Source of the DNA: Cellulomonas chitinilytica
Lineage (GTDB): Bacteria > Actinomycetota > Actinomycetes > Actinomycetales > Cellulomonadaceae
Assembly: GCF_016862675.1 (NCBI RefSeq)
Contig: NZ_BONK01000001.1
Location: 372,001 to 436,000, forward strand
Direction: 5' to 3'
Length of the DNA stretch: 64,000 bases
Shown: positions 25,415 to 33,734 of the stretch, in pieces
How the letters are laid out: every line of letters starts with the position of its first letter
Position numbering within the stretch: the first letter of the stretch is position 1
Made by a program: the position numbers and the translations under genes
Notes under the pieces: model-generated
Seen by the model: the letters and a program-made list of their open reading frames with translations, nothing else
What the model was told of the DNA's origin: nothing
Databases searched by the model: none

Positions 25415-26908
25415 TCAGCTCGCGCTCTTCGCCTGACGGCTCTTGGCGGGCGACGCCGGCTCCGCCTTGATCGCGGGCACGGCCGCGTCCTTCTCACCGG
25501 GCTCGACGACTCGCGGCTTCGGCGGGACCGACGCCTCGCGGAACTCGGCGCGCGGGTCGTGCAGCGCACCGAGCGCGACGACCTCACGGCGCAGCAGGAT
25601 CGAGCCCGTCCAGCCGGCCGCGATGCGGATCTTGCGGTTGAACGTCGGCATGGCTGCCACGTGGTACGAGCGGTGCAGCACCCACGCGAGGAAGCCGCGG
25701 ACCTTGATCCGGCCGAACATCTGGGCGACGCCCTTGTACATGCCGAGCGACGCGACGGCGCCGATGTTCTTGTGCTTGTACTCCGTCGGCTCGGCCGAGC
25801 GGAGCACCCGGGCGAGGTTGTCGCCGAGGTGGTTGCCCTCGCGCAGCGCGTGCTGGGCGTTCGGCGGGCAGAACTTGCCGGGGTTGTACAGGTCCGGCAC
25901 GGCGGCGCAGTCACCGGCCGCGTAGGCGTCCGCGACGACGACGCCGTCCGCGTCGACGACCTGGAGCTTCGCGTTGGTCGTGACGCGGCCGATCTGGTCG
26001 AGCGGCAGGTCCGAGTTCTGGAGCACCGGGTTCGCCTTGACGCCCGCGGTCCAGACGATGGTCTCGGCGTCGAACTCCGTCTTGTTCGACAGGACCACGT
26101 GGCCGTCGACGCACGAGCTGAGGAACGTCGACAGGTGGATCTCGATGTTGCGCTTGCGCAGCTGCTCGAGCGTGTAGCCGCCGAGCTCCTCGCTGACCTC
26201 GGGAAGGATGCGCGGCGAGCCCTCGACGAGGACGAACCGCAGCTCGTCCTGCTCGATGGCCTTGTAGTACTTCACGGTGACGCGGGCCATGTCCTCGACC
26301 TCGGCGAGCGCCTCGATCCCGGCGAACCCGCCGCCGACGAACACGAACGTCAGCATGCGCTTGCGCAGCTCCGGGTCCCAGGTGCTCGACGCGAGGTCGA
26401 TCCGGTTGAGCACGTGGTTGCGCAGCGCGATGGCCTCTTCGACGTTCTTGAAGCCGATGCCGTTCTCCGCCAGGCCCGGGATGGGCAGCGTGCGGGCGAC
26501 CGAGCCGAGCCCGACGACCAGGTGGTCGTACGTGATCCAGTACGGCTCGCCCTCCTCGGGCGTGATCTCGACGGTGCGCTCGGCGTGGTGGATCTGCGAC
26601 ACCTTGCCCTGCAGCACGTCGACGCCCTTGAGCGCGCGACGGTGCGGGGCGACGACGTTGCGGGCGTCGATGGACCCGGCGGCCGTCTCGGGGAGGAAGG
26701 GCGCGTACGTCATGTACGGACGCGGGTCGACGACGACGATGGCCGCCTCGCGCTTGCCGAGGCGCTTGCGCAGCCGGCGGGCCGTGTACAGGCCGACCGT
26801 CCCGCCGCCGAGGACGACGACGCGCGGGACCTTGCGGGGCTTGGTCTGGCGGGGCGCCGCAGTGCCGGACGGGGACGCGTCGGCAGGGGCGGGGACGGTC
26901 TGAGGCAT
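25415..26908 (-). CDS. ndh: type II NADH dehydrogenase (NDH-2)
   Basis: A 497-residue membrane-associated flavoprotein that passes electrons from NADH to menaquinone without pumping protons. It has the FAD Rossmann motif VVVLGGGTVGLYTARRL (about 30), the NADH Rossmann motif FVFVGGGFAGIEALAE (about 170), the conserved DAYAAGDCAAVPD segment and a C-terminal membrane-binding helix region around FLAWVLHRSYH. A Lys/Pro-rich tail of about 50 residues follows. The ATG at 26908 lies 6 bases after TACCGT and has no ribosome site, suggesting a leaderless mRNA. Confidence 0.94.
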   Translation of the reverse strand: MPQTVPAPADASPSGTAAPRQTKPRKVPRVVVLGGGTVGLYTARRLRKRLGKREAAIVVVDPRPYMTYAPFLPETAAGSIDARNVVAPHRRALKGVDVLQGKVSQIHHAERTVEITPEEGEPYWITYDHLVVGLGSVARTLPIPGLAENGIGFKNVEEAIALRNHVLNRIDLASSTWDPELRKRMLTFVFVGGGFAGIEALAEVEDMARVTVKYYKAIEQDELRFVLVEGSPRILPEVSEELGGYTLEQLRKRNIEIHLSTFLSSCVDGHVVLSNKTEFDAETIVWTAGVKANPVLQNSDLPLDQIGRVTTNAKLQVVDADGVVVADAYAAGDCAAVPDLYNPGKFCPPNAQHALREGNHLGDNLARVLRSAEPTEYKHKNIGAVASLGMYKGVAQMFGRIKVRGFLAWVLHRSYHVAAMPTFNRKIRIAAGWTGSILLRREVVALGALHDPRAEFREASVPPKPRVVEPGEKDAAVPAIKAEPASPAKSRQAKSAS

Positions 26909-27076
26909 GTATTTACGGTATCGCCGCCCGAGTTTCACCGCCTCATCGCCGGACGGTGACGCTGCGCACACCGCCTGGGTGCCCGCTGTGCGCCGTCCGG
27001 CGCCGGGCCGACATCCGGGCGACGTCACCCGGTCGGCGTCATCCGTCCGCCGTCCGGTCGGCATCGTCCGTCGTCG
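26909..27076 (-). promoter_or_regulatory. ndh promoter region
   Basis: Read on the minus strand, TACCGT then AAATAC then the ndh ATG places the transcription start at or beside the start codon. The distal part holds two imperfect copies of CCGGTCGGC(G/A)TC-type sequence 25 bases apart (27029-27047 and 27054-27072), next to the end of the beta-glucosidase gene. Confidence 0.5.
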
Positions 27077-28594
27077 TCATCCGGCCGGCGGGACGGCCCC
27101 GGCGGCGATCACGTCGCGGTACCAGAGGGCGCTCGCCTTCGGGGTCCGCTCCTGGGTGTCGAAGTCGACGTGCACGAGTCCCCACCGCTGCGTCAGCCCC
27201 TCCGCCCACTCGAAGTTGTCGAGCAGCGACCACACGTAGTAGGCCCGCAGGTCGACGCCGTCCTGGATCGCCCGCGCGGCCTGCTGGAAATGGGCCCGGA
27301 GGAACTCGGTGCGCTCGTCGTCCTGCGTCGTGCCCGCGGCCGTGGGGTCGGGGATGCCGTTCTCCGTGACGACCAGCGGCGGCGCGTCGGGGTAGTCGCG
27401 GGTCAGCCGCGTCAGGACGTCGTACAGGCCCTCCGGTCGGACCTGCTGCCACTCGGCGTCGGACTGCGGCGCGATCGTGACGACGTTCCCCGTCCGGTCG
27501 ATGCCGGCGACGCCGTAGTACTGGACCGCCAGCACGTCGAGCGGCTCGCTGATCGTGTCGAGGTCGCCGGCCTGGACCAGCGCCTGGAACGCGGCCGGGT
27601 CGGCGTGGACCTGACCGGCCTTCTCCCCGATGGCGTCGTCCGGGTACGTGCCCAGGAGGACCGGGTCGAGGTACAGACGGTTCTCGACGGCGTCCGCCCT
27701 CGTCGTCGGCGCCTCCGCGCCCATGCCCGCCGGGTACACGGGCAGCAGGTTGAGCGCGATCCCGATCCCACCTAGGGCACCGCTCTCCCGGAACCGGCGC
27801 ACCGCGAGCCCGTGCCCCAGCAGCTGGTGGTGCACGGCGGCGACCTGCTGCTGGACGTCCGCGACGCCGGGCGCGTGGTAGGGCGTGCCGTAGCCGACCG
27901 ACGCCGTCGTCTTGGGCTCGTTGATGGTCAGCCACGTCGCGTCGGCGTCGCCGAGCGCGTCGAACATGATCCCCGCGTAGTCCACGAAGCGCTCCGCGGT
28001 GTCGCGGACCGCCCACCCGCCCACGTCCTGCAAGGGCTGCGGCAGGTCCCAGTGGTACAGCGTGATCGCCGGGGCGATCCCGCGCTCACCCAGCCCCTCG
28101 ACGAGCCGGCGGTAGAAGTCGACACCCGGCTGGTTCACCGGTCCCGAGCCGGTCGGCTGGATCCGCGGCCACGCCACCGAGAACCGGTACGACCGCAGCC
28201 CGAGGTCCGACATGAGGTCGAGGTCCTGCTCCCACCGCCGGTAGTGGTCGGCGGCCGGGTCGCCCGTCGCACCGCCCGCGATGTGGCCCGGGACCGCGGC
28301 GAACGTGTCCCAGATCGACGGGCCGCGGCCGTCGGCGGTCGTCGACCCCTCGACCTGGAACGCCGAGGTCGCGGCACCGAAGACGAACGCGGCCGGGAAG
28401 GTCATGGGCTGCGCGGGCGGAGCCCAGGCGGTCGCCGTCGGGGTCGCGGTCGGCGTCACCGTGTCGGTGCGCTCCGCCGGCGTGCAGGCTGCCAGGGCGC
28501 CGAGGGCGACCAGACCCCCGCCGAGCCGGAGGGCCGCCCGACGGTCCATGGGGACGTCCCAGGCGCGGGGCGTCGCGCGCGGGTGGTCGGGCAT
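27077..28594 (-). CDS. secreted GH1 beta-glucosidase lipoprotein
   Basis: A 505-residue family 1 glycoside hydrolase that hydrolyses cellobiose or aryl beta-glucosides with retention. The acid/base is Glu226 in TINEP and the nucleophile Glu411 in TENG; the FPAAFVFGAATSAFQVEG start of the barrel and SLLDNFEWAEG are typical. Unusually, it begins with an Arg-Arg (Tat-like) signal and a lipobox ALAAC (Cys37), followed by a Thr/Pro-rich linker, so it should be anchored outside the cell, whereas most GH1 enzymes are cytosolic. An alternative start is the internal Met at residue 16. The perfect CebR/CelR box upstream implies repression relieved by cellobiose. Confidence 0.92.
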   Translation of the reverse strand: MPDHPRATPRAWDVPMDRRAALRLGGGLVALGALAACTPAERTDTVTPTATPTATAWAPPAQPMTFPAAFVFGAATSAFQVEGSTTADGRGPSIWDTFAAVPGHIAGGATGDPAADHYRRWEQDLDLMSDLGLRSYRFSVAWPRIQPTGSGPVNQPGVDFYRRLVEGLGERGIAPAITLYHWDLPQPLQDVGGWAVRDTAERFVDYAGIMFDALGDADATWLTINEPKTTASVGYGTPYHAPGVADVQQQVAAVHHQLLGHGLAVRRFRESGALGGIGIALNLLPVYPAGMGAEAPTTRADAVENRLYLDPVLLGTYPDDAIGEKAGQVHADPAAFQALVQAGDLDTISEPLDVLAVQYYGVAGIDRTGNVVTIAPQSDAEWQQVRPEGLYDVLTRLTRDYPDAPPLVVTENGIPDPTAAGTTQDDERTEFLRAHFQQAARAIQDGVDLRAYYVWSLLDNFEWAEGLTQRWGLVHVDFDTQERTPKASALWYRDVIAAGAVPPAG

Positions 28595-28640
28595 GTCGCT
28601 GCTCCTCGTCGAGCGGGCGGGCGTCGGATGTCGTGCAGCT

Positions 28641-28654
28641 TGGGAGCGCTCCCA
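28641..28654. promoter_or_regulatory. CebR/CelR (LacI-family) operator upstream of the beta-glucosidase gene
   Basis: The perfect 14-bp palindrome TGGGAGCGCTCCCA lies 47 bases upstream of the ATG. It is identical to the box recognised by CelR of Thermobifida and CebR of Streptomyces, LacI-family repressors released by cellobiose. The regulator gene itself is not in the window. Confidence 0.9.
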
Positions 28655-28843
28655 GGCTCGGGACACATCTTCCCACCTGCGCGGACGTCGGGAAAGGCCC
28701 CGGGACGACCGCGGCAGGCTGGACGGCGCGTTCGGCGCGGCGCCGGTCGATGGTCGGTCGCCGTCCAGCCGTCCGGCCGTCGCGCCGGACGGCCGCCGGG
28801 CGTGACGACGTCGGTGCCCGGCCGCTCGACCTCCTGGTCGCCG

Positions 28844-30025
28844 TCAGGGGGTCGGAGCGGCCGTCGGCCCCGCCGTCGGTCCCGTCGTGCCGGACGGCGT
28901 CGGGGTGGCACCCGCCGTCTGGTCGCCCGACGCGCTCACCGTGCCCTCCGCCGGGTCGGCCGGCACGGTCCCGCGCCCCACGAGCGCCGGCGCCTTCGCG
29001 AACGGCCACGGCGGGGTCCCGGCGGACGTCCCGACCTGCAGCGCGGGCGAGCCGCCGTCGTACTCGAACTGCGACGTCGGAGCACCACGCAGCGGGTACA
29101 CGTTCCAGCGGGCCTGGCCGCCCACGTCCGCCGCCGGCACGAACGACCACGGCTCGGTCGAACCCGGGAACCAGAACTGGTCGTACCCGTCGTCGAACGT
29201 CGTGCGGACCGGCAGGCCGCGGTCGTCGTAGATCTGCACGTCCTGGAGCGGGTCGCCCTGCGCGTCGTAGACGAACAGGTTGCTCACCTGGATGCCGTCC
29301 ACGACCACACCGTCGACAGGCTTGTCCTGGTAGACGGTCTGCACGCCGCCGTTGAACGCCCCCGCCGCCCACGCGCGGTACACGTCCTCGACCTGCGAGG
29401 AGCGGTGGCTCATCGTGGCGAGCACGGGCAGGAGGGCGAGCACGACGACGACGTTCGCGAGCACCGGCAGCCAGCGCGTGCTGCGCGACTGGAACCAGAC
29501 CCCGCGCCCCCACTGCACGCTCAGCACGACGAGCCCGCCGAGCACCACCCACTCCGCGAACGCGTTCGGCAGCCAGCTCATGCGCCGGTCGCCCAGCACC
29601 CACGCGGTCGCGAGCTGGAGCACGAGCCACGCCCGGAACACCCACCACACCGGCCGGAGCGAGACCAGGAACGCCTCGGCGGGCGGCCACCAGGCCTGGG
29701 CGCGCAGACGACCGAGCACCCGGGTACCGACCTCGCGTGATCGCCGCACCGGGTCGAGCGGACGCCGGGCCCGGGCGTCGCCGGCCGCGGGGAGGCCGGC
29801 CGCTGCTCGCAGCTCGGCCGCGTACGCCTCCGGCGCACCGAACTGCTCGACGAGCTCGCGCCCGTGCGCCACGTGCCGCTCGTCGGCGAGGGCGTCGGCC
29901 AGGTCGGCCTCGAGGCCGTCCGTGAGGTCGTCGACCTGGTCCTGGGAGAGCCCGACGAGGCTGCGCCGCACCGCCGCCGCATAGCCGACGACGTCCAGGC
30001 CGGCGGTGTCTGCGAGCACGCTCAT
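28844..30025 (-). CDS. HAAS-domain (DUF1700-like) membrane protein paired with PadR
   Basis: A 393-residue protein. The N-terminal region (about 1-85) looks like a HAAS/DUF1700 helical signalling domain (YAAAVRRSLVGLSQDQVDDLTDGLEADLADAL). It is followed by four predicted membrane helices (about 118-235), an exported beta-rich region of about 120 residues (WFPGSTEPWSFVPAADV), and a low-complexity Ala/Pro/Thr/Gly tail. HAAS proteins usually sit directly after padR genes, and here the ATG overlaps the padR stop (ATGA). The pair probably forms a small membrane-stress or signalling module; no ligand is known. Confidence 0.82.
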   Translation of the reverse strand: MSVLADTAGLDVVGYAAAVRRSLVGLSQDQVDDLTDGLEADLADALADERHVAHGRELVEQFGAPEAYAAELRAAAGLPAAGDARARRPLDPVRRSREVGTRVLGRLRAQAWWPPAEAFLVSLRPVWWVFRAWLVLQLATAWVLGDRRMSWLPNAFAEWVVLGGLVVLSVQWGRGVWFQSRSTRWLPVLANVVVVLALLPVLATMSHRSSQVEDVYRAWAAGAFNGGVQTVYQDKPVDGVVVDGIQVSNLFVYDAQGDPLQDVQIYDDRGLPVRTTFDDGYDQFWFPGSTEPWSFVPAADVGGQARWNVYPLRGAPTSQFEYDGGSPALQVGTSAGTPPWPFAKAPALVGRGTVPADPAEGTVSASGDQTAGATPTPSGTTGPTAGPTAAPTP

Positions 30026-30351
30026 CGCACGGTCTCCGTCCCGAGCAGCCGGGCCATCGTGCCCGCGAACTCCTGCCAGTCCTTGCGCTGGGCCTCGAGC
30101 ATCGCCCGGCCCTGCGCGTTGATGCCGTAGTACTTGCGGTGCGGCCCCTCGTCGCTCGGCACCACGTAGGACGTCAGCGCGCCCGACGAGTAGAGCCGGC
30201 GCAACGTCCCGTAGACCGACGCGTCGCCGACCTCCTCGATGCCCGCGCTGCGCAGCCGGCGGACGACGTCGTACCCGTACCCGTCCTCGTCCGCGACCAC
30301 GGCCAGCACGGCCAGGTCCAGCACGCCCTTGAGCAGCTGGGTGGTGTCCAT
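30022..30351 (-). CDS. PadR-family transcriptional regulator
   Basis: A 109-residue winged-helix regulator: MDTTQLLKGVLDLAVLAVVADEDGYGYDVVRRL, then EVGDASVYGTLRRLYSSGALTSYVV with the YGTLRRL recognition helix, and the wing with HRKYYGINAQGRAML. This is the standard PadR-s type. The ATG follows GGGAGG. A 27-bp near-perfect palindrome about 85 bases upstream overlaps a TACCGT -10 candidate, consistent with autorepression. It is co-translated with the HAAS membrane protein. Confidence 0.92.
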   Translation of the reverse strand: MDTTQLLKGVLDLAVLAVVADEDGYGYDVVRRLRSAGIEEVGDASVYGTLRRLYSSGALTSYVVPSDEGPHRKYYGINAQGRAMLEAQRKDWQEFAGTMARLLGTETVR

Positions 30352-30433
30352 GCGACCTCCCTCGTCGAGCCGCGCGGGGCCCCGGGGGCGCCGCGAGTCT
30401 GGTGCGGGGACCCCCTCCGGTCCCCGCATCCGC

Positions 30434-30460
30434 ACGGTACTGCACACTGCGCACTACCGT
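30434..30460 (-). promoter_or_regulatory. PadR operator/promoter palindrome
   Basis: A 27-bp dyad with 11 of 13 base pairs symmetric: ACGGTA at 30434-30439 pairs with TACCGT at 30455-30460, TGC with GCA, and CA with TG around the centre. On the minus strand the promoter-proximal arm reads TACCGT, a plausible -10 for padR. Confidence 0.7.
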
Positions 30461-30500
30461 CCAGCACGCCGGACCGGGTGCCGCGCCTGTCAGTGGTGAG

Positions 30501-30516
30501 TCGTACACTTGTTCGA
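30501..30516. promoter_or_regulatory. LexA (SOS) box upstream of the DUF222-HNH gene
   Basis: TCGTAC-ACTT-GTTCGA matches the actinobacterial LexA site TCGAAC-N4-GTTCGA with one mismatch in the arms, and ends 23 bases before the ATG. DUF222-HNH (13E12-type) genes are known LexA targets in mycobacteria. Confidence 0.72.
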
Positions 30517-30539
30517 ATCGACCGGTTCGGAGGTGCGCG

Positions 30540-32288
30540 ATGAGGGCTGCCGCAGATGCGCTGCTGTCCGCTGTCGACGCGCAGTCGCCGAGGTCGGTCG
30601 CGCTGCTGGCCGGCGGCCTGGAGTCGCTCGACGTCGGTGACGCGTCGGACGTCGCGCTCGTCGAGGCGGTCGTCGCCTGGCAGCGGGTCATGTCGGGTGC
30701 GCTCGCCCGGCAGGCCGACCTGATCCGCGAGCTCGTCGCGAGGTCCGCCGGCACGGCGAGCGGCACCTACCTCGCCGACGAGCTCGCCTGCGCCCTGGTC
30801 ACCACGCGGCACACGGCCGAGGCGGCGGTGCACCAAGCCGTCGCGCTCGGGACGCACCACGCCCTGCACGACGCGCTCCTCGAGGGCCGGATCGACGGAC
30901 GCAAGGTGACCGCCGTGCTCGACGAGCTCCCGGCGAGCCTGGGCGACGTCGCGCGCCGGGAGGTCGTCCTCGACGCGGTCGCCCATGCGTCCGACCTCAC
31001 GGCCCCTCAGCTCCGCCGGCACGTCCGCCGCACGGTCCTGCTGGCCTGCCCGGCCGAGGTGGAGGTCCGGGCGGCTCGCGCCAGGCAGGACCGACACGTC
31101 CGCCTGGAGTGGGGCGACGACGCCATGGCGTGGGTCAGCGCGTACCTCCCCGCGCCCGCCGCCGTGGCGGTCTACACCGTGGTGGACGCCCTGGCGGGCA
31201 CGTCGGCGCCCGCCGGCGACGAGCGCGGCGTCGACCAGCGCCGTGCGGACGCGTTCGCGGACGTCTTCCTGCGGATCCTGGACACGCAGGAGGTCCCGGG
31301 CGTCGGCCCGCTCCCCCGGCGTCACGGGCGCCGCACGGCCGTCCAGCTCACCGTCGCCGCGACGACCCTTCTCGGGGTCGACGACGCACCCGCCGAGCTC
31401 GGCTCGTTCGGGCCGATCCCGGCCGCGATGGCCCGCGAGCTCGCCCAGGACGCGACGTGAACCCGCGTGCTGACGGACGCGGCGACGGGCGTCGCCGTCG
31501 AGGCCGGCGCGACGACCTACCGGCCGGGCGCGGACCTGACCCGCACCGTCATCGCCCGGGACGTCACGTGCACGTTCTTCGGGTGCCGTCAGCCGGCGGC
31601 ACGATGCGACCTCGACCACGTCGTCCCGTTCGACCGGACCCGGCGCGCGACCCATCCGCAGACGACCACCGGCAACCTGCACGCGTTGTGCCGCCACCAC
31701 CGGGCGAAGACCCACGGCCACTGGTCCGTGGGCCGGGACCCGACGACCGGGAGCACCTGGTGGACGAGCCCGCTCGGCATCACGACGGTCCGGCCGGCCG
31801 TGAGTCTCGTGGCGTCACCGCTGCTGCTCGCTCCGCACCCGGTCCACGCGCCGCCACCGGCTCACGCGCCGCCACCGGCTCACGTGCCCGCACCCGTCGC
31901 CGAACACCCCGCCGTTCTGACCGCCCGAGGCGCGGCAGGCGAACCTCACGTGCCACCGCGCGCGAGGACGGCGTCGTCGGCGGGTGCCACCCCCGGCTCC
32001 GCACCCCGCCGAACCGGTCCCCCACCGGGGTCAGTGCGGCACGCCATCGGGCCTGTTCGGCGCACCCACCACGGATGCGAACGCCCGAGGCTGGGGCGGC
32101 GCTCGGCGCTCCGCCGGGTCAGCGTTCGGCGGCGCTCCAGGCGATGCCGTCGAGGATGTCGTGCTCGGACGTCACGACGTCGGTCAGGCGCCCGCCGGCC
32201 GCGGCGACCTCGTCGCGCACGCGGCTCACCACCTCGCGCCACACGAGCGCGCCCGCACCGATCACGTCGATCCGCCCCGGGTGCATGA
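30540..32288 (+). pseudogene. DUF222 / HNH endonuclease (13E12-like), interrupted by in-frame TGA
   Basis: The frame from ATG 30540 encodes a complete DUF222 region (306 residues) up to a TGA at 31458-31460. The same frame then continues without a shift into the HNH part: VLTDAATGVAVEAGATTYRPGADLTRTVIARDVTCTFFGC, then CDLDHVVPFDRT and NLHALCRHHRAKTHGHW. Intact relatives normally have a Trp codon where the TGA stands (DATW-x-RVLTD), so one TGG-to-TGA change explains the break. The C-terminal end is uncertain: the frame stays open to 32288 through a Pro/His repeat (PPPAHAPPPAH) and overlaps the convergent ppx gene by 170 bases. A truncated DUF222 protein may still be made. The gene sits behind an SOS-type box. 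Confidence 0.8.
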
Positions 32289-33081
32289 ACCCGAGCTCCG
32301 CCCGCTGCTCGTGGGACCTGGCGAGCAGGTCGTCGCACGCGGCGAGGACGGTCTCCACCGGGAGCACGGCGCCGTCGATCCGGGCGGGCTGGTAGGACGG
32401 CAGCCCGAGCGCGTGCGCCGTCACGGTCGTCACCGACCCCGCGAGACCCACGAGGGTGACGGCCTTGCCGAGCGGGACGACCGCGGCGGCCGTGTCGAGA
32501 GCGGCGGCGACGTCGTGCCGGGCGGCCGCGACCTCAGCAGTCGTCGGCGGGTCACCGAGCAGGTGCCGTTCGGTGATCCGGACGCAGCCGACGTCCATCG
32601 AGTACGCCGCCTCCGGTGCGGACGTGCCCAGGACGAGCTCCGTCGACCCGCCGCCGAGGTCGACCACGAGGTACGGGCCCGGGTGGCGAGCGGCGAGCAC
32701 ACCCGTCGCTCCGCGGAACGAGAGGGCGGCTTCCTCGGTGCCCTCGACGACCTCGGGCTCGACGCCCAGCGCGTCCCGGACGCCGACGACGAACTCGTCA
32801 CGGTTCTCCGCGTCACGGGAGGCCGACGTCGCGACGAACCGCACCGCCTCGACGCCCAGGTCGTCGCAGATCCGGCCGTAGCGCTGCGCCGCGTCGAGGG
32901 TCCGGGCCATCGCCTCCGGGGCGATCCGTCCCGTCCGGTCGACACCCTGGCCGAGCCGCACGACCTCCATGCGACGGTCGAGGTCGACGAGAGTGCCGGC
33001 CCCCCGGTCGACGTCGGCCACGAGGAGCCGGATGGAGTTGGTCCCGCAGTCGATCGCTGCCACACGAGTCACGCCGGTCAT
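32119..33081 (-). CDS. ppx: exopolyphosphatase / guanosine pentaphosphatase family (Ppx/GppA)
   Basis: A 320-residue single-module Ppx/GppA phosphatase that removes phosphate from polyphosphate or converts pppGpp to ppGpp. It has the ASKHA phosphate motifs AIDCGTNSIRLLVAD (residues 8-22) and LVVDLGGGSTELVLG, and the C-terminal helical region with VIGAGALVWREVV. The length matches mycobacterial Ppx1/Ppx2 proteins rather than the 500-residue E. coli enzyme. The ATG at 33081 lies 11 bases after the DUF501 stop, in the conserved ftsB-DUF501-ppx order. Confidence 0.92.
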   Translation of the reverse strand: MTGVTRVAAIDCGTNSIRLLVADVDRGAGTLVDLDRRMEVVRLGQGVDRTGRIAPEAMARTLDAAQRYGRICDDLGVEAVRFVATSASRDAENRDEFVVGVRDALGVEPEVVEGTEEAALSFRGATGVLAARHPGPYLVVDLGGGSTELVLGTSAPEAAYSMDVGCVRITERHLLGDPPTTAEVAAARHDVAAALDTAAAVVPLGKAVTLVGLAGSVTTVTAHALGLPSYQPARIDGAVLPVETVLAACDDLLARSHEQRAELGFMHPGRIDVIGAGALVWREVVSRVRDEVAAAGGRLTDVVTSEHDILDGIAWSAAER

Positions 33082-33092
33082 CCTCGCACCGC

Positions 33093-33596
33093 TCAGCACG
33101 TGCACCGGTCGGGACGCCACTCGTCGCCGATCATCGCGAGCGCCTCGTCGCCGACCGGGTTGACGCCGGGTCCCGCCGCGAGCGCGTGCCCGACGAGCAC
33201 GTGCAGGCACTTCACGCGCGTCGGCATCCCGCCGGCGGAGACCCCGTCGATCTCCTCGACGTGCCCCAGCGCCTCCCTGTCGGCCAGATAGGCCTCGTGC
33301 GCCCGACGATGACCGGCCGCGAGCTCCTCGTCGTCCGCGAGCCGTGCCGTCAGCTCCTTCATGACGCCCGACGCCTCGAGGGTGCTCACCGCGGCCACCG
33401 CCGGTGGGCACGTCAGGTAGTAGGTCGTCGGGAAGGGCGTCCCGTCGTCCAGCCGAGGGGCCGTGCGGACCACGAGCGGCCGGCCGCAGACGCATCGCGC
33501 CGCGATGCCGACGACGCCGCGCGGCGGACGACCGAGCTGCTCGGCCAGGACGACGAGGTCCTCGTCGGTGACGGTCGTGTCGGGGGTCGGGGCCAT
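33093..33596 (-). CDS. DUF501 protein
   Basis: A 167-residue protein of the DUF501 family, found in nearly all Actinobacteria between ftsB and ppx. Conserved features are the GRPPRGVVGIAARCVCGRPLVVRTAPRLDDGTPFPTTYYLTCP region with a possible metal-binding cysteine set (CVCG, LTCP, KCLH, RCTC), and the C-terminal GMPTRVKCLHVLVGHALAAGPGVNPVGDEAL. The function is unknown; synteny links it to cell division and phosphate metabolism. Confidence 0.93.
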   Translation of the reverse strand: MAPTPDTTVTDEDLVVLAEQLGRPPRGVVGIAARCVCGRPLVVRTAPRLDDGTPFPTTYYLTCPPAVAAVSTLEASGVMKELTARLADDEELAAGHRRAHEAYLADREALGHVEEIDGVSAGGMPTRVKCLHVLVGHALAAGPGVNPVGDEALAMIGDEWRPDRCTC

Positions 33597-33734
33597 GCGG
33601 GGTCCTGTTCGCGTGGGGCTGGCGGAGCTGCGGGCCGCCGACGGCAGGGTCGGCGCGAGGGTCGGCGTGAGGTTCGGCGTGAAGTTCGGCGACCATTGTC
33701 CCCCGCCCGCGGCGGTCGGCCGGCAGGTCGTCGG

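Noticed and set aside
31851..31890. 18-bp repeats near the HNH 3' end as a regulatory repeat
   Set aside because: They lie in the reading frame and encode the PPPAHAPPPAH tail, so a coding explanation suffices.
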